NCBI GenBank assembly: GCA_032433765.1 | Contig: JAVIAB010000159.1 | Span: 1,550,001-1,614,000 of the forward strand | Direction of reading: 5' to 3' | DNA length: 64,000 nucleotides | DNA from: Megaustenia siamemsis | Taxonomy: Eukaryota; Mollusca; Gastropoda; Stylommatophora; Ariophantidae | Shown here: positions 21,981-33,835 of the stretch, piece after piece | Numbering within the stretch: position 1 is the first letter of the stretch | How the letters are laid out: each line of letters opens with the position of its first letter | Notes under the pieces: generated by a model | Told to the model about the DNA's origin: nothing | Database searches by the model: none | Seen by the model: only the letters and a program-made list of their open reading frames with translations | Made by a program: the position numbers and the translations under genes

Positions 21981-22884
21981 ATGCTGCTTCTGCTTGCGTG
22001 CACCCGATGACTAAAGTATTCTAGAGTATTCGTAGACGGTAGAATTCCTCTTCGTCATCCGTCCTTAAAAGGACGTTGAGTGGGCGTGTCTGCATTGTGT
22101 TGTAGTTTGCAATATAACTGTTATATATGCGCCTTTCGACCCAACACATCCGACTTCAGCACGACAATTTTGAGTACCGGGTTGTCTTCTCTCTTCGATC
22201 CCTGCTCGCTTGGCCAGACTAGACAGGTTAGTCTGTTTCTGGAGGCACCACAAAGAGGTGGAGCAGGGTCTGGATGGTTTTGGTTCACCGATCCTGGCGC
22301 AAGCCATCAACTGTGGGTCGCTGACAACTTCCAGCTGTGGTGCTGGGGGGCGTGCCTTTGCCTCCAAGCTTCTTGATATTAATTTAATGTTAATTAAAAA
22401 TTATTATAATTGAAATTTTTATCCGGGGCACATGTCTCGTGTTGCATACATGTAACATTTCAAAGCAAAATATATCATTTACTAATTTATTCTATTTTGG
22501 TCATCTCTCGTAGGTGTAGTGGTAAATTTAGAGTTTTATCTTCTTAGACGTAAGATGATCTGAGATCTCAAATAACTCAGAATCGATATGGACGAAATAT
22601 GGTGATTTATGAGTTTAGGATCCCAAATTATTTCTGCTCAGAATAATGTCCCCTTGCACTTTATTTGGTCGCTCTCGAATCTGTCATTAGAAGTCCCTTG
22701 GGTTGGGTAGTTTTTTTAAGTTTGTGGAATAGCAAACAAATAAACCTTGTGGAATAAAAATTTCCTTAAATGCACAAAAACTAGAAACAGCTGATAATTC
22801 AAATTTAGTATGTCCGGATTGTCTGGTCAGTGAGGGAAGATCACATATTTAGTGGAACTAATTTGGACTCATGTCCGATCGGAT
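21981..22884. other. Non-coding, nothing recognised
   Basis: A GC-richer patch at 22060-22370 has open frames on both strands, but no motif I can assign. The remainder is AT-rich. Confidence 0.45.
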
Positions 22885-23130
22885 CTATGTTCACCCAGCC
22901 AGTTAAACTTATTGTACTAGTACCTGATATTTTGCTGTTGTGGGGTGAAATATATTTTTAAGGCCAAGGTATATTATTTTCATTTTGATCATAAAATAAA
23001 AATTGAACAGCCTCAGTGTTCACCCAGCCTAACATACAATAAAAAAAAAAATAAAGTGGTCCAAGATATTAATTGTCCTGTAGTGGGCTGAAATATAAGG
23101 CATATTATTATTATCATAAAATAGCCCAAC
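22885..23130. repeat. Diverged direct duplication (~120 bp x2)
   Basis: Two successive segments each start TGTTCACCCAGCC and end with a TATTAT..TTATCATAAAATA block. The element boundaries are unclear. Confidence 0.5.
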
Positions 23131-23369
23131 CAGCTACTGTGGATTTCTGTAGAGGAAAGTGAAAGTCTGGAAAGTTAAGAAATGTGCCTGGTCTAGTGCT
23201 GACAATAATATATAATTTGTACAAAATATTCATGTGGTCAAGACAAATATGGACACACTGAGCCTAGTCAGCCCATGCAGTACAACACCACATTTAAAAT
23301 GGGACTTATTCTTTCTTTGTTTTTCTTTCCTAACTGGGAGATCTTTGAGTTATGACTACAATCATCATC

Positions 23370-23660
23370 AAGAACCAAGCAGGTGATCATGTCTCCCCAC
23401 ACTTTTCTATCTTAACAGCTGTTTATTTCTGTTATTGACTTCCTCCCAAACCATTCTCTTGAACTTAAACAATCATTGCACCTCTTCTTTCAGCTGCTCT
23501 CTCTTCTTCCTTTCCTTAATTTTTCCCATTTCCACAGTGTGTTTTAGCTGTTCCCTTGTCATTACTCATGATGACTGCATGGCTAAATATAATGATTGTT
23601 TTCTCCTGATGGTGACAGTGATTTTTCCTTTCTGCTTTGGCCTCTTTTAGAATGTCCTCA
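23370..23660 (-). pseudogene. LINE 3'-end fragment
   Basis: The minus strand aligns with the C-terminal and 3' part of the LINE at 43424-44463: an EDILKEAKAERK-like block, then AGAATGGTTTGGGAGGAAGT and GGGGAGACATGATCACC. The frame is broken and heavily diverged. Confidence 0.7.
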
Positions 23661-23749
23661 AGACACTTGTTAGCTCTGTGTTGACTACAATAAAATAATA
23701 GTCTTACATTGAGAGAGATTCCAGAAGAGTTTGTGTCATTAACAGAATC

Positions 23750-23960
23750 AGTCATTGTTTTCACCTGAGCAGTTCACTAGAGTCCATTGGGACTAAGCCA
23801 TTATAAACACAAGTTCTCATTTGAGAGGACTTTGTTCTTCTTGTTTTAATAAAGTAAAGGTTTCCTAGTCATGTCATTGACCCATGAGGAATATTCTTCT
23901 TCAGCTGAATTTGTTGTGTGATTACACATCTTCATTGAGGCCAAGCTGAGGAGTTCAGTG
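23750..23960. repeat. Dispersed repeat, paired with 27705-27920
   Basis: Shares an ordered series of matches with 27705-27920: CACTAGAG..CATTGGGACTA, then TCATGTCATTGA and ATATTCTTCTTC. The family is unknown. Confidence 0.55.
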
Positions 23961-24059
23961 AGATATTTGTTATAAACACCATGCTAGTTATACATTTGAA
24001 CAAATAAAGTAATCCACTTATTTTGTATGTCATACACCCACAAAAAATTTAGAGGCTCA

Positions 24060-25395
24060 CATATTCCAGTATTAGTTTTATCATCTCTCATTAACTTTAT
24101 TATGACACTATTCCAGTATTAGTATTATCATCTCTCATTAACTTTATTATGACACTATTCTAGTATTAGTATTATCATCTCTCATTAACTTTATTATGAC
24201 ACTATTCCAGTATTAGTATTATCATCTCTCATTAACTTTATTATGACACTATTCCAGTATTAGTATTATCATCTCTCATTAACTTTATTATGACACTATT
24301 CCAGTACTAGTATTATCATCTCTCATTAACTTTATTATGACACCATTCCAGTATTAGTATTATCATCTCTCATTAACTTTATTATGACACTATTCCAGTA
24401 TTAGTATTATCATCTCTCATTAACTTTATTATGACACCATTCCAGTATTAGTATTATCATCTCTCATTAACTTTATTATGACACCATTCCAGTATTAGTA
24501 TTATCATCTATCATTAACTTTATGATGACACCATTCCAGTATTAGTATTATCATCTCTCATTAACTTTATTATGACACTATTCCAGTATTAGTATTATCA
24601 TCTCTCATTAACTTTATTATGACACTATTCCAGTATTAGTATTATCATCTCTCATTAACTTTATTATGACACTATTCCAGTATTAGTATTATCATCTCTC
24701 ATTAACTTTATTATGACACTATTCCAGTATTAGTATTATCATCTATCATTAACTTTATTATGACACTATTCCAGTATTAGTATTATCATCTCTCATTAAC
24801 TTTATTATGACACTATTCCAGTATTAGTATTATCATCTCTCATTCATTAACTTTATTATGACACTATTCCTGTATTAGTATTATCATCTCTCATTCATTA
24901 ACTTTATTATGACACTATTCCAGTATTAGTATTATCATCTCTCATTCATTAACTTTATTATGACACTATTCCTGTATTAGTATTATCATCTCTCATTAAC
25001 TTTATTATGACACCATTCCAGTATTAGTATTATCATCTCTCATTAACTTTATTATGACACTATTCCAGTATTAGTATTATCATCTCTCATTAACTTTATT
25101 ATGACACTATTCCAGTATTAGTATTATCATCTCTCATTAACTTTATTATGTCACTATTCCAGTATTAGTATTATCATCTCTCATTAACTTTATTATGTCA
25201 CTATTCCTGTATTAGTATTATCATCTCTCACTAACTTTATTATGACACTATTCCAGTATTAGTATTATCATCTCTCATTAACTTTATTATGACACTATTC
25301 CAGTATTAGTATTATCATCTCTCACTAACTTTATTATGACAAAATTCTAGTATTAGTATTATCATCTCTCATTAACTTTATTATGACATTTTTCC
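24060..25395. repeat. 47-bp tandem array (about 28 copies)
   Basis: Units of ATTCCAGTATTAGTATTATC plus ATCTCTCATTAACTTTATTATGACACT (47 bp), with a CATT insertion in a few units. The array ends about 40 bp before a candidate exon acceptor. Confidence 0.97.
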
Positions 25396-25436
25396 AATTT
25401 ACTAATTATTAAACATCCACCATTTCTCTTTGACAG

Positions 25437-25501
25437 TCAAAAATATGGATATAAAGAGTTACATTCCGATTCTGAAAATTAAACAAGAGCCAGATAATGA
25501 A
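25437..25501 (+). CDS. Candidate 5' coding exon of the zinc-finger gene
   Basis: The acceptor CTCTTTGACAG precedes the exon and the donor GTGAGT follows at 25502. The ATG at 25445 opens MDIKSYIPILKIKQEPDNE and the exon ends in phase 0. It carries IKQE, a psi-K-x-E SUMO-consensus-like motif. The layout (short exon, acidic end, GTGAGT donor) repeats in exons at 28519 and 42079, which suggests one gene. If transcription starts upstream, this may be the first coding exon. The link to the zinc-finger cassettes is inferred from phase and style only. A short exon like this could also arise by chance. Confidence 0.5.
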
Positions 25502-25514
25502 GTGAGTTGAATCT

Positions 25515-25560
25515 ATCCATTTATTGTCCTTTCAAGCCAAAGATGGCACATAAGACAGCA
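25515..25560. repeat. Short copy of a LINE-tail motif
   Basis: TTATTGTCCTTTCAAGCCAA resembles the tail motif at 2891, 7860 and 39600. Only about 45 bp are recognisable. Confidence 0.45.
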
Positions 25561-25718
25561 CATTAAAAACTCTCCAAGTTTGATGATTCTTTGTTGTTAT
25601 TTGTCAGATTTTTCTCTGGAACTGCAGTTAGTTTCACCACATGTTCTTGTTCTGGGTGAGCTTCTCTGTCTTGGCAAGGGAGATGATATTGGCTGTTATA
25701 TCAGGTTCCAGTTAATGC

Positions 25719-26110
25719 TTCTCTATGTCACATGTGCCGGTCAGTGTTTCTCTGTCATATGTTCACTTTTGTGCTTCTCTATGTCACATGTGCCGGTCAG
25801 TGTTTCTCTGTCATATGTTCACTTTTGTGCTTCTCTATGTCACATGTGCCGGTCAGTGTTTCTCTGTCATATGTTCACTTTTGTGCTTCTCTATGTCACA
25901 TGTGCCGGTCAGTGTTTCTCTCTCATATGTTGACTTTTGTGCTTCTCTATGTCAAATGTGCCGGTCAGTGTTTCTCTGTGATATGTTCACTTATGTGCTT
26001 CTCTATGTCACATGTGCCGGTCAGTGTTTCTCTGTCATATGTTCAATTGTGTGCTTCTCTATGTCAAATGTTCTACTTAGTGGTTTTCTATGTCAAATGT
26101 TCTACTTAAT
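25719..26110. repeat. 56-bp tandem array (6-7 copies)
   Basis: Units of TTCTCTATGTCACATGTGCC plus GGTCAGTGTTTCTCTGTCATATGTTCACTTTTGTGC (56 bp), decaying after about 26065. Because 56 is not a multiple of three, three frames stay open by rotation; they are not genes. Confidence 0.94.
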
Positions 26111-26599
26111 GTTTCTGTATATCACATTTTACTTAGTGTTTCTCTAGGTCACATGTTTTACTTAGTGTTTCTCTGTGTCACAAATCCTTTTCTTCTTGCT
26201 CCATGATTCTCTTGTAATATTGTCTCATCACACAGCTGACATATGCCCACCTTCTTTTATTGGTTAAAGTTATTGTAAGCTGTGACAAATATGGCTCTTC
26301 ATTTCTGCTTGTGTATGACAGCATACCCCCTTCACCCGTGCATTGACCATCTCAACTACAGAGAACAAGTTAAGGGAGGAGTTTCCCTTCTACCACACAC
26401 ACAGCTGCTGGGGGAAGGACGTTGGATCAACTCAGTTGACAACTGTCTTAAAGCCAGGAGTTGGAATGATCCTATGTTGAGCTCAGGACAGACCTAATGT
26501 GCAAATTGTCAAGAACCGATCAGAAAGCAATGACATACTACTCTACAACCCACTGAGAAATCAAACAGCAAAAAAAAAGGAAAATGTTAAAAGATCTCA
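26111..26599. other. Non-coding, nothing recognised
   Basis: Intronic if the zinc-finger gene model is right. A short open frame at 26282-26497 has no motif that I recognise. Confidence 0.4.
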
Positions 26600-26940
26600 G
26601 GCTAGGCACATCAAACTTGCAAACTGAGAAAGTAAACAAAATCCTTAAGACATCTTTCATAATAAAAGAGAGGAAAGAAGACATACTAAAATATGTAAAC
26701 ATTAAATAAAAATGAACTGGCTTACAAACATCCTACACAGGAGATTAAAATACTATGGATGTGTCAGAAGACTCAGCTGGCTGGAAAGAACAGAAATGGA
26801 AGGCATGGTTCCTGTGCTACACATCAGAGGTAGACCAAGAAGAATGTGATTTCAGTACATCAAAGAGACCTTGAACATGAAAACAAAAGAAATGAAAGAT
26901 CTGGCTAGATATGAAGAATTTTTCAATGATGATGCATGGT
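26600..26940 (+). pseudogene. LINE C-terminal fragment
   Basis: The plus-strand translation includes RRLKYYGCVRRLSWLERTEM, then VLHIRGRPRRM and, after a stop, YIKETLNMKTKEMKDLARY. This is the usual LINE end block of GHV-like, R.RGRPR and LARDR-like motifs. It is broken by stops. Confidence 0.7.
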
Positions 26941-27002
26941 CAACTCTCTTATTTCTGCTCTAGTCTTGAAATCATTCCATGTTATATCAAGTTTTGTCCT
27001 GA

Positions 27003-27433
27003 GATTCATTGAGTGCCGTCTCTGCATCAAAGGTTGGCTACCATAGAGCGCCATTCCACTCTGTCTCTTGCTTAGATAGTGCTGATTGTCATAGGCTGAT
27101 TTGTCCATCTTTTGATGCTACTTGTCCATGTTAGTCTTTGTCTGCCTCTGCCTCTATTACCTTGTATTTTGCCTTCCAATATTACTTTTAGTAGGCTGTA
27201 GTGTCTTTTAACATGCTCAAAAATTTCATTGAAAATGTTCTAATTGTGTTTAGTAGTTCTCTTTTAATTTTTAGCTGTTTTAACATTTTCAACATTTGTT
27301 TTATTTTCTTTCCGTCAAATTCTACCTATTCCTTTATAAATCCACATTTCAAAGACTTCAATTTTCTGTTCTGTTTTCTTGTCTAATGTCCATGTTTCTG
27401 CACCATACAGGAATATTGAGAAGATGTAACATA
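27003..27433 (-). pseudogene. RTE-like LINE 3' fragment
   Basis: The minus strand matches 32225-32655 of the fuller copy, from the GAETW-like block to the terminus GGCACTCAATGA. It is diverged and frame-broken. Confidence 0.85.
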
Positions 27434-27704
27434 CTGCTTGAGATAGTGATCTGAATGGTTAATTTTTTTGTTTCACAGTTTGATAATTCAGAGAGCTTTG
27501 GAGGCAGGCAGATATTGATCTTTTCAAAGTAACATTCTGGCTCTATTTTGTTTAGTATCATCATTTCTTCTCCTGTCAATTTTATGTCTCTTATTTGATC
27601 TGATAGTTGAACTTCCTACAAATTGAGTGACAGCTAGCAGAACCTGTTATTTTCAGTAATATATATATTTTCAGTAATATATATATATATATATATATAT
27701 CAGT
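27434..27704. other. Unassigned; AT microsatellite at the end
   Basis: An open frame on the minus strand (27358-27579) has no recognisable domain. An (AT)n tract occupies about 27660-27705. Confidence 0.4.
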
Positions 27705-27920
27705 AATTATTGTCACTCCTCCACCTGGAGCAGGTCACTAGAGATCATTGGGACTAGGACATTATCAACTTTAATTTTGAGATGATTTTATTTTTCTTGT
27801 CTTATTATATATAAGGTAAAAGACAAAATAGTCTCTTCATCATGTCATTGAAGTATGAATGGGAGATATTCTTCTTCTCTTGCATTCATCCAATGACTGC
27901 TCCATCAGATCCATCCTCAA
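27705..27920. repeat. Dispersed repeat, paired with 23750-23960
   Basis: See 23750-23960: the same motif order, diverged. Confidence 0.55.
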
Positions 27921-28518
27921 GAGAACAGTATATGGAGTGAAATATTAATCAGATATGGTCCAATGAGTCTTCTGTGTTTTATCAAGTATTGATCAGAAAG
28001 TCAACATGATTTTGGAGCCAGTGCATGGAGGTTCATGCTGTGTGGACTACTTACCCATTGATTGAAGTGAAACAGTGCCAACTGTGCCGGGATATGTTAT
28101 CTGCGTTCGACTGCAAACTCGCCACCAACTGGACAGTGGTCAGATTCAGTGTTTTACTGAAGTGGAAGCCTGATTTCCTTTTTGGACTGAATACAGAATC
28201 CACACAGATTTAGGCACATGTAACGGTGTGCTGCCCATGGCATCCGTCACAGTTTTGTTTATTTTATGTTGTGACTTGGGTCAAAATAAAAATTACTTTT
28301 GTCCATGTTCTCAAAAAGTATGCAAATTGGGATTTATATCAGGTTGTCTTTATTTATAGGAGTTACATGTCCATTAATAGGCTTATTTTGTCAGTTGTGA
28401 AAGATTTCAAAGTTTAAATGTTCATATTAAATATAGCTATGTTCATTGTGTCCTTCATTGGTCTCATTATTCCAGTATTTGCTCTCACTAACATGAGACC
28501 TTATTCTTTCATTCTCAG
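27921..28518. other. Non-coding, nothing recognised
   Basis: Intronic if the gene model is right. Short open frames near 28025-28417 show no motif. Confidence 0.4.
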
Positions 28519-28587
28519 ACTGACAGAAATATGGAAACTCAGAATTTGATTAAAGTGGAAAATATAAAAGAAGAACCAGAGAATAAA
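28519..28587 (+). CDS. Candidate second exon of the zinc-finger gene
   Basis: A 69-nt exon (23 codons) between the acceptor TTTCATTCTCAG and the donor GTGAGT, in phase 0 at both ends. It codes for a peptide containing NLIKVEN and IKEEPENK, two psi-K-x-E motifs, and closely parallels the KIKQEPDNE end of the exon at 25437. Phase 0-0 means it can be skipped or included without a frame change. No other function is readable. Confidence 0.5.
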
Positions 28588-29266
28588 GTGAGTTGATAGT
28601 TTGGTATTAAAGACATGCAGTAACAGATGTACTTTATCAAATTGTGGAAGTATTTTGTTGTACAGTGAGATTGGTAAGAGAAAGGGCAGCAGGCTCAAAA
28701 TGAGAAAATCCTGGATGCTGCTGTGTAAGAAAAACTCCTTTACTTGTTGATGTTAGTGTTGTCTCTTCCAGAGTCATGTCCTTCGCATGAACACACCAAT
28801 AATGTGATGTACAAGCATGTCATCTATCTGACCATGACATCCATTCAACTCGTTGAGCTGTGGCCCACCAATGATTGTGTTGTGCTGTACGATTAATGGA
28901 TCGTGTCTGTGTTTCTGGCTTCTCATGATTGAGTGGTGGATGGGTACATGATGGAGGAATAACATTGTGAATGGAATGCTATGGCTTGACTCTCACCCTC
29001 TCTGTCTCTCTCTCTCTCTCTAACTTTTTCAGCTCCTTTCATTTCTGCTATGTCACTAAATTATAAAAGAGAGGTCTCAGTACATTTATTTAATTACATC
29101 ATTGGTGTAGACAATGACACCATGAGAAAGTTCTCTACATATATCTCAATCTATCAAAAAATTATTGAGTTTGTGGCTTTACCTTCCTCTGGTATCTGGG
29201 TAGTGAGATCTGATGTCTAGCCCTTTATGAAAATGGTGAAAAATAGGAATTTTGTTCATTCTGCAC
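28588..29266. other. Non-coding, nothing recognised
   Basis: Contains a (TC)n microsatellite near 28995-29022. Otherwise unassigned. Confidence 0.4.
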
Positions 29267-29279
29267 ACATTAAACAACC

Positions 29280-29603
29280 GGGGTCCTCGGTAGACTAGTT
29301 GGGAAAACCACCCGACTGGACTACCAATGTTCGGACAACCCGTGTTCAATTCCCGCTGGGAGCAGTGTGAATTGTACTTGTGGTTGGAAAAAAAAATACC
29401 CCCGCGGTCGACCCAGCCGTTGGCAGAAATGGGTACCAGGGTAATATCCTGGGAAGGTGAGGAATGTCGCCTGACATTGTGAGTTTCGATGCTTGAAATG
29501 ACACTATCCAGAAATCTCCTAACATTTCTGGATAGGCGGCCGAGCACATATGGATGGAAACTTACGTGCTAAGATGCCGGTTCAAGTCTCGTACTTTACC
29601 TTT
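29280..29603 (+). mobile_element. tRNA-derived SINE (type 2)
   Basis: It begins GGGTCCTCGGTAGACTAGTT and has a B-box-like GTGTTCAATTCCC at about 29341. The core CGACCCAGCC..AAATGGGTACC..CTGGGAAGGTGA resembles the SINE type 1 body. The tail GTACTTTACCTTT is also shared with type 1. Imperfect 13-bp direct repeats starting ACATTAAA flank it (29267-29279 and 29604-29616). A second tRNA-like half lies at 29530-29597 (GGCGGCCGAGC..GGTTCAAGTCTCG), so the element may be composite. Confidence 0.75.
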
Positions 29604-29616
29604 ACATTAAAAACCC

Positions 29617-30049
29617 TTTAGCAGTTGTGAATAAAAAACAGTAGGCCACTGCCTGGACAAGCTTTTGTAGAAAAAAAATCTACCCAAAAATATTAAAACT
29701 TTTAATGATAAAAATATTAGAGAAACCTCCTCTGAAGTCAGAGAATACCTGCCTGTATGATGGGAGACATCTGTGCACATGCCAGTGTGGAAAATATAAA
29801 AAAGTGATATTTGTGCAAAATTAGGTCTCTTGGGACTTTGCTAGAGATATAAAGTTGATGAATGCAAACAACAATGTAACAGCTAACGTCTCCGGGATAA
29901 AATTCCCATACCTATATATCAACTCATATTATAATAATAAAGTGTTTCTTTACTTGATGGTGACACTGTATTTGAATTATGTTGAACTTAATAATAGAAT
30001 TCCTTTGAATATTCTATTTTTGGATTATTGTTTGAGTAGTCTTTTGAAT
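29617..30049. other. Non-coding, nothing recognised
   Basis: AT-rich. No ORF with a recognisable motif. Confidence 0.4.
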
Positions 30050-30480
30050 CTTGCTGTGATAGTTTTGTATTTTGACTTCGTGTTGTGTTTTACTTTATCT
30101 TTATTAAGCACTTTTGCCTTTCTGAACACTTCCTTATGTTAAATATCATGCCTTCAACTTATATAATAATTGACAAGGCTGCAGGTGCATTACAACACCA
30201 ACTTCTGTTTATAAAATATATATATATATATATACAAATCTTGAATACTTAGATTATCTTCTTATTCTAAGTCATACATTAAGTCAAGTGTATTCGTCGG
30301 TGTGGACAGCCAGTTACTCACAAAATCCTAAATGTACATATTGACACAAATTCAAAAATAAATCACATCTCACAATCCTAGCAAGTTAATAAATCACACA
30401 CATCCTGGATATCTTAAATGTTTCTATCCAGACTATCTCTACTCAGTTTTAGAGGTGATTCTGTAATATTTATAACCTAT
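30050..30480. repeat. Dispersed repeat, paired with 58150-58660
   Basis: It shares a long ordered set of matches with 58150-58660: TACAACACCAA.TTCTGTTTAT, ATCTTCTTATTCTAAGT, ATCACATCTCACAAT and CTATCTCTACT. It contains an (AT)n tract at about 30213-30235. The family is unknown. Confidence 0.7.
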
Positions 30481-31044
30481 TTTTTGCCTGCAGTGGAATG
30501 TAATATTTCTTGGAAGGTGTGTGCCAAATCGGTCATGGTGACACGTCAGATTGCTTGACACTGGTGGCCGTTTCGATGGACGTCATTTAAATATGGACCT
30601 GCTTGATGTGCTGAGATAGCCTAGATACAACTTGTTTCAGGAACACTAGGAAGAGGACCATTGGCATCCCGTTCATTAAGCGCTCTCTTCGTTACACAAA
30701 GATTGACTGTGCTCACCCCAACTCCTCTGAACACCATCTGGTCTTTCTTCGCTACTCCCACGGTAACTAGGTTCAGAGCGACTTGACACTTAGCTCGCAC
30801 CTGATCATATGGATTACACATGTTCATCGGCCTCAGAATGTTTGCACTTCACGTTGTGTTGTTTGGCCCAAATCGGCCAACTGGAACAATCTATTACACA
30901 GCCATACACAATTGAGGTCACACAAGTCATGGATAATACAATACCTAACTTGCTTTATTTACAAGGTGCTGATTATAACCGGCTATATACATGTACTGGG
31001 CAGTATAACTATCTGCTCCAGGCTATCCAGTAATCAAGTTTTGG
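30481..31044 (-). other. Unassigned; possible helix-turn-helix transposase relic
   Basis: On the minus strand at about 30621-30840, one frame reads QVALNLVTVGVAKKDQ then GVSTVNLCVTKRALNE. This has the spacing of a homeodomain-like HTH of Tc1/IS630 transposases. There is no catalytic region, and I found no inverted repeats. The assignment is weak. Confidence 0.2.
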
Positions 31045-32654
31045 CTTACTACCACCTTATCATAGATAGATGGCAGGAATATATAACAGAACTATTTCAT
31101 GATCAAAGGGACAAGAAACCAGTTATAAAATGTACATCAGGCTATAAAATCTTAAAATCTGAGGTGGAAAAAGCTATAAAAACAATGAAAAGGGGAAAAG
31201 CAGCAGGACCTGAAAGCATACAGATAGAGAGGATACAGGCACTTGAAGATTTTGGCATTGAAGTGATTACAGACATATGCAACGACATATACCACACAGG
31301 ATACATACCAAATGAACTAAAAACATAAACTTTCATTGCATTGCCTAAAAAGAATGGTGCAGTTGAATGCAGTGACTTTAGAACAATAAGCCTAATGAGC
31401 CATGTTACAAAAATCTTGCTAAAAGTTATACAAGGAAGGGTTCAGAATAAAATCAATACTGAATTAGATGAGCAGCAATTTGGATTTAGGAAAAATAGCG
31501 GGACAAAAGAAGCCATATTCTGCATGAGAACATTAATCGAAAAATACACAGAAGTAAACAAACCAATATATGCCTGCTTCATAGACTACACCAAAGCTTT
31601 TGATAGAGTACACCACAAACAACTTATAGAATACCTAAAAGAGATACATCTAGATGACATGGATATACGACTAATATGCAATCTATACTGGGAGCAAACA
31701 GCAATAATAAAATATAACAAAGAGTTCTCTACACCCATTGATATAAAAAGAGGAGTAAGACAAGGATGCATCCTATCACCAAGCTTGTTCAATCTATACA
31801 CTGAGCAAATCTTTAAAAACATCATAGAGATGCCAGGCCTAGAAATTAATGGAAAGATAATCAATAACCTAAGATATGCTGACGATACTGTACTACTAGC
31901 AGAAAATCCTAAAGACCTACAACAATTACTTAATGAAATAAACACGACAAGCAAAAAATATGGACTAGATATGAATATCAAAAAGACTAAAACTATGATC
32001 ATAAACAAAGAAAATACTCAAAACCCACAAGTGGATATCAAAATTGAAGGAATAGACCTTGAGACAGTTCAGAACTATAACTACCTTGGACATACTATAA
32101 CCAGTGATGGAAAATGTACAACTGAAATAAACAAAAGAATAGGAATGGCAAAAAGTAATTTTAATGTCATGAAGGACATACTAACATCAAAACAAATAAC
32201 ACCAGAGCTAAAACTAAGAATAGCAAAATGTTACATCTTCTCAATATTCCTATATGGTGCTGAAACATGGACATTAGACAAGAAAACAGAACAGAGAATT
32301 GAAGCCTTTGAAATGTGGATATATAGAAGAATAGGTAGAATTGGATGGAAGGAAAAGAAAACAAATGACAAAGTCTTAAAACAACTAAAAATGAAAAGAG
32401 AACTTCTGAACACAATTAGAACAAGACAAATGCGATTCTTAGGCCATGTTAAAAGACACAACAGCCTACTGAAAGTGATCCTGGAGGGGAAAATACAAGG
32501 TAAAAGAGGCAGAGGCAGACCAAGATTAACATGGACGAGTAACATCAAAAGATGGACAAATCAACCGATGACAACCTGCACCATCAAAGCAAAAGATAGA
32601 GCAAAATGGCGCTCCATGGTAGCCAACCTTCGTTGCGGAGACGGCACTCAATGA
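31045..32654 (+). pseudogene. RTE-like LINE, 5'-truncated, single stop
   Basis: Reverse transcriptase plus C-terminal region of a non-LTR retrotransposon; it would copy its own RNA at a nicked target. The frame begins in the linker (WQEYITELF) at about 31045, so the endonuclease is missing. Seen in order: KRGKAAGPESIQIE, CFIDYTKAFDRV, RGVRQGCILSPSLFNLY, LRYADDTVLLA (catalytic YADD), AETWTLDK, RRIGRIGWKEKKTN, RFLGHVKR and RGRGRPRLTW. One TAA at 31326-31328 interrupts an otherwise continuous frame. A minus-strand relative at 44560-44800 has a sense codon at the same place, so the stop is a mutation. The C-terminus GDGTQ is followed by ATGATGATG. Related fragments lie at 6700, 17003, 27003 and 42345-44808. 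The RTE label is by resemblance only. Confidence 0.9.
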
Positions 32655-32831
32655 TGATGACCACCTTATGCCACCTGTTCCTGTATTCTAAATGTTCTTA
32701 GACCGTTAACTTCCTGCCATCGCCCTACACTTAACAGGTGACTTATCTAGACTGTCTCTAACTCACATCTGATCAATATATGTGTTTGGAATCTCCACCT
32801 AAACTCCTATTTAAGAAAGATTATTTTGCTC

Positions 32832-33612
32832 TATTCCCACTGAACGAGCCGACGCCTAGTAACGCTGCTGCCTCCTAGCTAGCTCTCTCTAAGTCTTGGA
32901 TCTGTTCCTACTGAACGAGCCGATGCCTAGTAACGCTGCTGCCTCCTAGCTAGCTCTCTCTAAGTCTTGGATCTGTTCCCACTGAACGAGCCGACGCCTA
33001 GTAACGCTGCTGCCTCCTAGCTAGCTCTCTCTAAGTCTTGGATCTGTTCCCACTGAACGAGCCGACGCCTAGTAACGCTGCTGCCTCCTAGCTAGCTCTC
33101 TCTAAGTCTTGGATCTGTTCCCACTGAACGAGCCGACGCCTAGTAACGCTGCTGCCTCCTAGCTAGCTCTCTCTAAGTCTTGGATCTGTTCCCACTGAAC
33201 GAGCCGACGCCTAGTAACGCTGCTGCCTCCTAGCTAGCTCTCTCTAAGTCTTGGATCTGTTCCCACTGAACGAGCCGACGCCTAGTAACGCTGCTGCCTC
33301 CTAGCTAGCTCTCTCTAAGTCTTGGATCTGTTCCCACTGTATGAGCTGACGCCTAGTAACGCTGCTGCCTCCTAGCTAGCTCTCTCTAAGTCTTGGATCT
33401 GTTCCCACTGAACGAGCCAACGCCTAGTAACGCTGCTGCCTCCTAGCTAGCTCTCTCTAAGTCTTGGATCTGTTCTCACTGAACGAGCCGACGCCTAGTA
33501 ACGCTGCTGCCTCCTAGCTAGCTCTCTCTAAGTCTTGGATCTGTTCCCACTGAACGAGCCGACGCCTAATAACGCTGCTGCCTCCTAGCTAGCTCTCTCT
33601 AAGTCTTGGATT
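32832..33612. repeat. 71-bp tandem array (11 copies)
   Basis: Units contain CACTGAACGAGCCGACGCCT and TCCTAGCTAGCTCTCTCTAA, with period 71 bp checked by position. Units are very similar, which suggests recent amplification. No coding sequence. Confidence 0.96.
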
Positions 33613-33639
33613 ACTCCATCTAGCTAAACTCCCTAAGCT

Positions 33640-33835
33640 GGATCTTGTCTCTCCATCTACACTGGACTACTAACCTCCACCTAAGCTGGAACCTGTCTCT
33701 CCATCTACACTGGACTACTAACCTCCACCTAAGCTGGAACCTGTCTCTCCATCTACACTGGACTACTAACCTCCACCTAAACTGGACTTCTCTCCACCAC
33801 CTAAACTGGACTTCTCACCATTACCTAAACTGAGC
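33640..33835. repeat. 48-bp tandem repeat (4 copies)
   Basis: Units of CTGTCTCTCCATCTACACTG plus GACTACTAACCTCCACCTAAGCTGGAAC (48 bp). The open Leu/His-rich frame through it is an artefact. Confidence 0.93.

Noticed and set aside
29530..29600. Genuine tRNA gene
   Set aside because: A- and B-box-like sequences are present, but I cannot fold a full cloverleaf with paired acceptor ends, and the stretch lies inside a SINE flanked by target duplications.
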